Of a DNA stretch of 8,922 nt, positions 6,357 through 8,922 are shown in pieces. The notes under the pieces were generated by a model. That model was not told the origin of the DNA and did no database searches. It saw nothing but the letters and a program-made list of their open reading frames with translations. The DNA lies in the NCBI GenBank assembly GCA_937958735.1, contig CALGNG010000278.1:1-8922 (forward strand), read 5' to 3'. Source of the stretch: an uncultured Aquimarina sp. GTDB lineage: Bacteria; Bacteroidota; Bacteroidia; Flavobacteriales; Flavobacteriaceae. Position 1 is the first letter of the stretch; each line of letters opens with the position of its first letter. Position numbers and translations under genes: made by a program.

Positions 6357-7259
6357 ATGAAAAAAATTATCTTAACAGCAATTTCAAGTATCTTATTTAC
6401 AAGTGTTTATGCGCAAGATGAAAAAAAAGAAGAAACGCCAGACCAGGGTTGGAAGCGTTTTGGAACCTCTTCAATTTTGTTTAACCAAGCAGCATTTAAC
6501 AACGATTTTGCAACAGGTGGTGTAAACAGTTTATCTTTAGATTTTAACGTAAGTTACGATGTTAATTATGCTAAAGGAGATTGGACTTGGGACAATAAAT
6601 TTATAGGACAATACGGTATAGCCAAAATTGATGAGGGAGATACTCAAAAAACCAACGACCGTTTAGAATTAAACTCTTTAGTAGGTAAAAAAGCTACAGG
6701 ACTATGGAGCTATTCTTTCTTTGCTAATTTTAAAACACAATTCGATTCTGGCTTTGCTTTAGGGCAGCAGACGGCTACTTTACCAGACGGCACACAAATT
6801 TCGGTAAGCTCTAAAGGAGCTAAAAACTCACACTTTTTCTCACCTGCTTACTTACAATTTGGACCGGGTATGTTATGGAAAAAAAGTGATAATCTAAAAG
6901 TAAACATTGCACCAGCTACTTCTCGTTTAATTTTCGTAGCAGATCGTTTTACGGAAATAGAAGATGCTTTTGGTGTAGATCAAGGAGATACTTTTCGTTA
7001 CGAGCTGGGTGCATCCATCCAAGCATACTACAAATTAACCATAGCAAAAAACATTACTATGGAGAATATTCTAAACCTATACTCTAACTATTTAGAAGAT
7101 CCTCAAAATATAGATGTAGACTATACAATGAATTTAGCAATGAAAGTAAACAAATACATTTCTGCTAACTTAACTTTCCAAGCATTGTACGACGATAATA
7201 CGACTAGTGCATGGCAAATTAGAGAAACTCTTGGAGCTGGCTTAAGCTATAATTTCTAG
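6357..7259 (+). CDS. DUF3078 domain protein, exported outer-membrane beta-barrel
   Basis: A 300-residue protein. Residues 1-20 form a signal peptide (MKKIILTAISS..., cleavage expected after VYAQ), followed by a charged linker DEKKEETPDQG. The DUF3078 region begins at WKRFGTSSILFNQAAFNN (32-49), with DFATGGVNSLSLDFNVSYD and WTWDNKFIGQYG after it. Most of the chain is alternating aromatic/polar strands. It ends in GAGLSYNF with a C-terminal Phe, the signal used by the outer-membrane assembly machinery. A porin-like or structural barrel in the outer membrane is inferred; substrate and function are unknown. It stands between hairpins (6233-6268 and 7282-7320) and is probably monocistronic. No defects seen. 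Confidence 0.85.
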   Translation: MKKIILTAISSILFTSVYAQDEKKEETPDQGWKRFGTSSILFNQAAFNNDFATGGVNSLSLDFNVSYDVNYAKGDWTWDNKFIGQYGIAKIDEGDTQKTNDRLELNSLVGKKATGLWSYSFFANFKTQFDSGFALGQQTATLPDGTQISVSSKGAKNSHFFSPAYLQFGPGMLWKKSDNLKVNIAPATSRLIFVADRFTEIEDAFGVDQGDTFRYELGASIQAYYKLTIAKNITMENILNLYSNYLEDPQNIDVDYTMNLAMKVNKYISANLTFQALYDDNTTSAWQIRETLGAGLSYNF

Positions 7260-7281
7260 ATTTATTAATAAAAAAGAATGT

Positions 7282-7320
7282 AAAAGCGTCTCGTGAACAG
7301 GTTCACGAGACGCTTTTTTT
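7282..7320 (+). terminator. Strong intrinsic terminator after the DUF3078 gene
   Basis: The arm 7282-7298 (AAAAGCGTCTCGTGAAC) is fully complementary to 7301-7317, a 17-bp stem with a GC-rich middle, followed by T's to 7320. Because the A-run also precedes the stem, it could terminate on both strands. It begins 22 bases after the stop codon. Confidence 0.95.
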
Positions 7321-7379
7321 GTAAAAAAAAGAGACGATTTCCAGAAAGTTGCAATTTTTAAATCTTCATAAAAATCCCA

Positions 7380-7430
7380 TTCCACACTAAGTATGGGTAA
7401 AAATTCTACACATTTTACACACTTCTACAC
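7380..7430 (+). repeat. TTYTACAC direct repeats, possible activator binding sites
   Basis: TTCCACAC (7380-7387), TTCTACAC (7404-7411), TTTTACAC (7413-7420) and TTCTACAC (7423-7430). The last three are spaced 9 and 10 bases apart, about one helical turn, so they face the same side of the DNA. They sit about 90-140 bases upstream of the -24/-12 candidate, a normal distance for an enhancer-type site. Binding by the neighbouring regulator is inference. Confidence 0.4.
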
Positions 7431-7442
7431 CTTTGATAAAGT

Positions 7443-7469
7443 TTTATATTTTTTCATAAAAAATATAAA
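7443..7469. repeat. Perfect 12-bp A/T inverted repeat
   Basis: TTTATATTTTTT (7443-7454) and AAAAAATATAAA (7458-7469) are exact reverse complements around a CAT centre. The element is flanked by near-identical ACACCTTTG (7427-7435) and ACACCTTG (7469-7476). It could be a hairpin, a bent-DNA element or a protein site; there is no GC base pair in the stem. Confidence 0.6.
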
Positions 7470-7473
7470 CACC

Positions 7474-7501
7474 TTGTTTTTAGATAGTTAAATGATATTT
7501 G
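7474..7501 (+). promoter_or_regulatory. Candidate housekeeping promoter (-33/-7) of the PepSY-like gene
   Basis: TTG at 7474-7476, a 17-base spacer, then GATATTTG at 7494-7501 (one mismatch to TAnnTTTG). This fits the Bacteroidota TTG-N17-23-TAnnTTTG layout and would give a leader of about 100 bases. It competes with the -24/-12 candidate just downstream. Confidence 0.4.
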
Positions 7502-7518
7502 GTGTTCTTTTATATAGT

Positions 7519-7534
7519 TGGCATAAATTTTACA
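7519..7534 (+). promoter_or_regulatory. Candidate sigma-54 (-24/-12) promoter of the PepSY-like gene
   Basis: TGGCATA-N4-TTACA matches the sigma-54 consensus TGGCAyr-N4-TTGCw at every specified base except one: A instead of G in the -12 GC pair. Spacing is exact. It predicts a start near 7545 and a leader of about 62 bases. A sigma-54 activator gene lies 0.7 kb downstream. The missing -12 G lowers confidence. Confidence 0.4.
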
Positions 7535-7545
7535 TTATACCTAAT

Positions 7546-7603
7546 ACTCAAATTTATTACAAAAAATACTCAAACTCAAAAAGTCAAACAAATCAAACTC
7601 AAA
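7546..7603 (+). repeat. TCAAA repeats in the leader of the PepSY-like gene
   Basis: TCAAA occurs six times (7548, 7570, 7576, 7584, 7593, 7599), four of them as ACTCAAA. The stretch contains a single G (7583). An unstructured, A/C-rich leader like this can favour translation initiation in Bacteroidota, which lack Shine-Dalgarno sites; it could also bind an RNA regulator. The last repeat ends 4 bases before the ATG. Confidence 0.5.
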
Positions 7604-7607
7604 CATT

Positions 7608-7916
7608 ATGAACAATTTAAAATTATCAACAGTATTAGTAATAGCCGTCTTCTCAACACAAATTTTTGCAGCTAACTTAAACTTAACACCTTCTGCTCAC
7701 AAAACAACAATTATTGTTAACGAAGGAGAATTTTTAGAAGTAGATGTAACCACATTGCCTAAAGCTGTTCTAGAAGCAGTTAAAAAGGATCATGAAGGTG
7801 CAGCAATCTCTAAAGCCTTTGTTAACAAGGAAGGTGTATACAAGTTAGTTTTAACACATCTAGAAAAAGAATCTACAGTGTATTCTAGCGCTGAAGGTGA
7901 ATGGTTAGAGCTATAG
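7608..7916 (+). CDS. Small secreted PepSY-like protein
   Basis: A 102-residue protein. Residues 1-22 are a signal peptide (LSTVLVIAVFSTQIFAA, cleavage expected after the FAA region). The mature part, from about residue 45, follows the PepSY-like pattern seen in small periplasmic proteins of Bacteroidota: VTTLPKAVLEAVKKDHEGA (47-65), ISKAFVNKEGVYKLVLTHLE (67-86), then STVYSSAEGEWLEL to the end. This is one small alpha/beta repeat of about 55 residues, without cysteines or lipobox. Such domains are thought to bind or inhibit partners in the envelope; the partner is not known. It is probably monocistronic, since it has its own promoter region and a terminator 50 bases after the stop, and the next gene encodes a sigma-54 activator. 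The PepSY-like call is from pattern only. Confidence 0.75.
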   Translation: MNNLKLSTVLVIAVFSTQIFAANLNLTPSAHKTTIIVNEGEFLEVDVTTLPKAVLEAVKKDHEGAAISKAFVNKEGVYKLVLTHLEKESTVYSSAEGEWLEL

Positions 7917-7965
7917 TCCCATATAAAGTACTGGTAATGCTTTATTATAGTTTTAGTTAGTGTGT

Positions 7966-8001
7966 AAACGGACTGTTCAGTGTATGGGCAGTCCGTTTTT
8001 T
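7966..8001 (+). terminator. Intrinsic terminator after the PepSY-like gene
   Basis: AAACGGACTG (7966-7975) pairs with CAGTCCGTTT (7989-7998); three more pairs including two wobbles extend the stem inward, leaving a 7-base loop. A T-run continues to 8001. It should isolate the PepSY-like transcript from the regulator gene. Confidence 0.92.
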
Positions 8002-8122
8002 AATTAATTATGTTTTTTTTAGTGTAAAAAGCTTTGAGCACTAGGTGCCGTTTTATAACTTAGGGATTATTAATAGATTAATTTAACAAAAAAACAAAAA
8101 AACTTTTTTTGAGTAAACAAAA

Positions 8123-8172
8123 TACTTCTTGTGGCCAGTATTAAATACCATATATTTAATAATACAAGAGTA
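8123..8172. repeat. Extended imperfect palindrome upstream of the response regulator
   Basis: TATTAAATA (8139-8147) and TATTTAATA (8153-8161) are exact reverse complements around CCATA. Beyond internal mismatches, CTTGT (8128-8132) pairs with ACAAG (8164-8168) and TACT (8123-8126) with AGTA (8169-8172). That makes 18 possible pairs, ending at the -7 box. An operator covering the promoter is the favoured reading. Confidence 0.5.
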
Positions 8173-8178
8173 GTTTTG
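8171..8178 (+). promoter_or_regulatory. Candidate -7 element of the response regulator gene
   Basis: TAGTTTTG matches TAnnTTTG exactly and lies 33 bases before the ATG, predicting a leader of about 25-30 bases. No TTG -33 element is visible 17-23 bases upstream; the palindrome occupies that place, which would fit a regulated promoter. Confidence 0.45.
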
Positions 8179-8211
8179 GGTAACCCTAGATAGTAAATAG
8201 AATTATAGTAT

Positions 8212-8922
8212 ATGGCACATATTTTACTAGTAGAAGACGATCTGTCTTTTAGTAAATTACTGGAAACTTTTTTAATAAAAAAAGAATATGTAGTAACTAC
8301 AGCAGGTACTTACGCCCAAGCCCAAATAGAATTAGACAACACTACCTTCGATTTGTTATTGTCGGATATGAGGCTTCCAGACAGTAACGATTTAGAAATT
8401 ATAGAATACGCGAAACAAGTAGGTAATTTTCCTATTGTGATGATGACTGGGTATGCCGAAATTAATTTGGCAGTAAAAGCCATGCAATTGGGAGCCTTAG
8501 ACTATTTAGAAAAACCAATACAACCTACAGTATTATTAAATGCTATAGAAAAAGCACTGTTGGGAACCCCAATAAAAAAGGAGCGGGTACAAAAAGAACC
8601 AGTAAAAAAAGTAAATATAAAGGGACCTTCTAACAACTTTATAAAAGGAAATACCTCGGTTTCTAAAAAAATGTACGACCACATAGAATTGGTAGCTCCC
8701 ACACCAATGTCTATCTTAATTATAGGAGAAAGTGGTACAGGAAAAGAAAACATAGCCAAAACAATACACGACCTAAGCCCTAGAGCAGACAAGCCATTTG
8801 TAGCTGTAGACTGTGGAGCAATTCCAAAAGAAATAGCTTCAAGCGAATTTTTTGGACACATTAAAGGATCGTTTACAGGAGCATTATCCGATAAAGAAGG
8901 CCATTTTAAAACAGCCAATGGA
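8212..8922 (+). CDS. Sigma-54-dependent response regulator, NtrC family (5' part)
   Basis: 237 residues are visible; the frame is open at the right edge. Residues 1-117 are a CheY-like receiver: acidic pocket Glu8/Asp9/Asp10, phosphoacceptor Asp52 in LLSDMRLPD, Thr79 in MMTGYA and Lys101 in LEKPI. A lysine-rich linker (118-145) leads to the AAA+ sigma-54 activation domain, with Walker A GESGTGKE (172-179) and the sigma-54-contacting loop GSFTGA (219-224) in the form FFGHIKGSFTGA. The last is a conservative variant of GAFTGA. The missing part should hold Walker B, the arginine finger and a DNA-binding helix-turn-helix. Phosphorylation by a sensor kinase, perhaps encoded just outside, would trigger ATP-driven opening of sigma-54 promoters. 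The start MAHILLVEDD is the usual receiver N terminus. A candidate target is the -24/-12 site at 7519-7534. Confidence 0.95.
   Translation, partial: MAHILLVEDDLSFSKLLETFLIKKEYVVTTAGTYAQAQIELDNTTFDLLLSDMRLPDSNDLEIIEYAKQVGNFPIVMMTGYAEINLAVKAMQLGALDYLEKPIQPTVLLNAIEKALLGTPIKKERVQKEPVKKVNIKGPSNNFIKGNTSVSKKMYDHIELVAPTPMSILIIGESGTGKENIAKTIHDLSPRADKPFVAVDCGAIPKEIASSEFFGHIKGSFTGALSDKEGHFKTANG

Larger units (their letters stand above)
7260..7607. other. 348-base non-coding regulatory region between DUF3078 and the PepSY-like gene
   Basis: No credible gene is seen on either strand. In order it holds the terminator (7282-7320), four TTYYACAC-type repeats (7380-7430), an A/T palindrome (7443-7469), a -33/-7 promoter candidate (7474-7501), a -24/-12 promoter candidate (7519-7534) and a repetitive G-poor leader (7546-7603). 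These are listed separately. Confidence 0.75.
8002..8211. other. Non-coding upstream region of the response regulator
   Basis: No credible gene. The notable items are GTGTAAAA (8022-8029), an inverted copy of the 7413-7420 TTTTACAC repeat; a CAAAAAAA-C-TTTTTTTG inverted repeat at 8095-8111, likely intrinsically curved DNA; an extended imperfect palindrome at 8123-8172; and a -7 box at 8171-8178. GGGTAACCC (8178-8186) is a perfect 9-base palindrome near the predicted transcript start. Confidence 0.6.

Noticed and set aside
6233..7288. GTAAAAGCG at both ends of the DUF3078 gene as flanking repeats of a mobile unit
   Set aside because: Each copy is the left arm of a separate hairpin with different continuation; A-run plus GCG is expected in terminator stems.
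8502..8918. Long minus-strand open frame at the right edge
   Set aside because: The plus strand encodes an uninterrupted receiver-AAA+ protein with Walker A and GSFTGA motifs across the same bases.
1..8922. tRNA, rRNA, CRISPR array, insertion sequence or phage attachment site
   Set aside because: Intergenic stretches were read on both strands and none shows cloverleaf arms, regularly spaced repeats of CRISPR size, transposase motifs or att-like duplications.

Overview
The window is a stretch of AT-rich chromosome from a member of the Bacteroidota, most likely a marine Flavobacteriaceae. This is inferred from four things. The genes lack Shine-Dalgarno sequences and have A/T-rich leaders. Promoter-like TAnnTTTG boxes (the Bacteroidota -7 element) occur upstream of genes. 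The lineage-typical families DUF2480, DUF3078 and a small PepSY-like protein are present. The SUF genes are arranged as sufC, sufD ... sufS, sufE, DUF59. No species can be named from this sequence alone.

Layout. 1-1801: the 3' end of sufC and a complete sufD, closed by an intrinsic terminator at 1824-1857. 1880-2794: a glutaminase (glsA). 2836-3465, minus strand: an outer-membrane beta-barrel with the HxSN signature of PagL-type lipid A deacylases, convergent with glsA. 3587-5642: sufS, sufE and a DUF59/SufT-like gene, restarted from a candidate promoter at 3556-3563 and ending at a large hairpin (5657-5698). 5729-6235: a DUF2480 protein. 6357-7259: an exported DUF3078 beta-barrel with a textbook terminator. 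7260-7607: a repeat-dense non-coding region. 7608-7916: a small secreted PepSY-like protein with its own terminator. 8212-8922: the 5' part of a sigma-54-activating response regulator (receiver domain plus the start of the AAA+ domain), cut by the window edge.

How the genes work together. SufC/SufD (with SufB, presumably just upstream) form the Fe-S scaffold. SufS strips sulfur from cysteine, SufE carries the persulfide, and the DUF59 protein helps mature or deliver clusters. The pathway is thus split into two transcription units by a metabolic gene and an envelope gene. DUF2480 directly follows and carries a Lys-Gly-Cys motif strikingly like the SufE active site.

The most interesting part is 7380-8212. 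The small PepSY-like gene is preceded by a near-consensus -24/-12 (sigma-54) promoter candidate, helically phased TTYTACAC repeats about 90-140 bp further upstream, a 27-bp A/T palindrome and a G-poor repetitive leader. The next gene encodes a sigma-54 activator, preceded by an extended imperfect palindrome. This suggests a self-contained envelope-response circuit, but it is inference from sequence pattern only.
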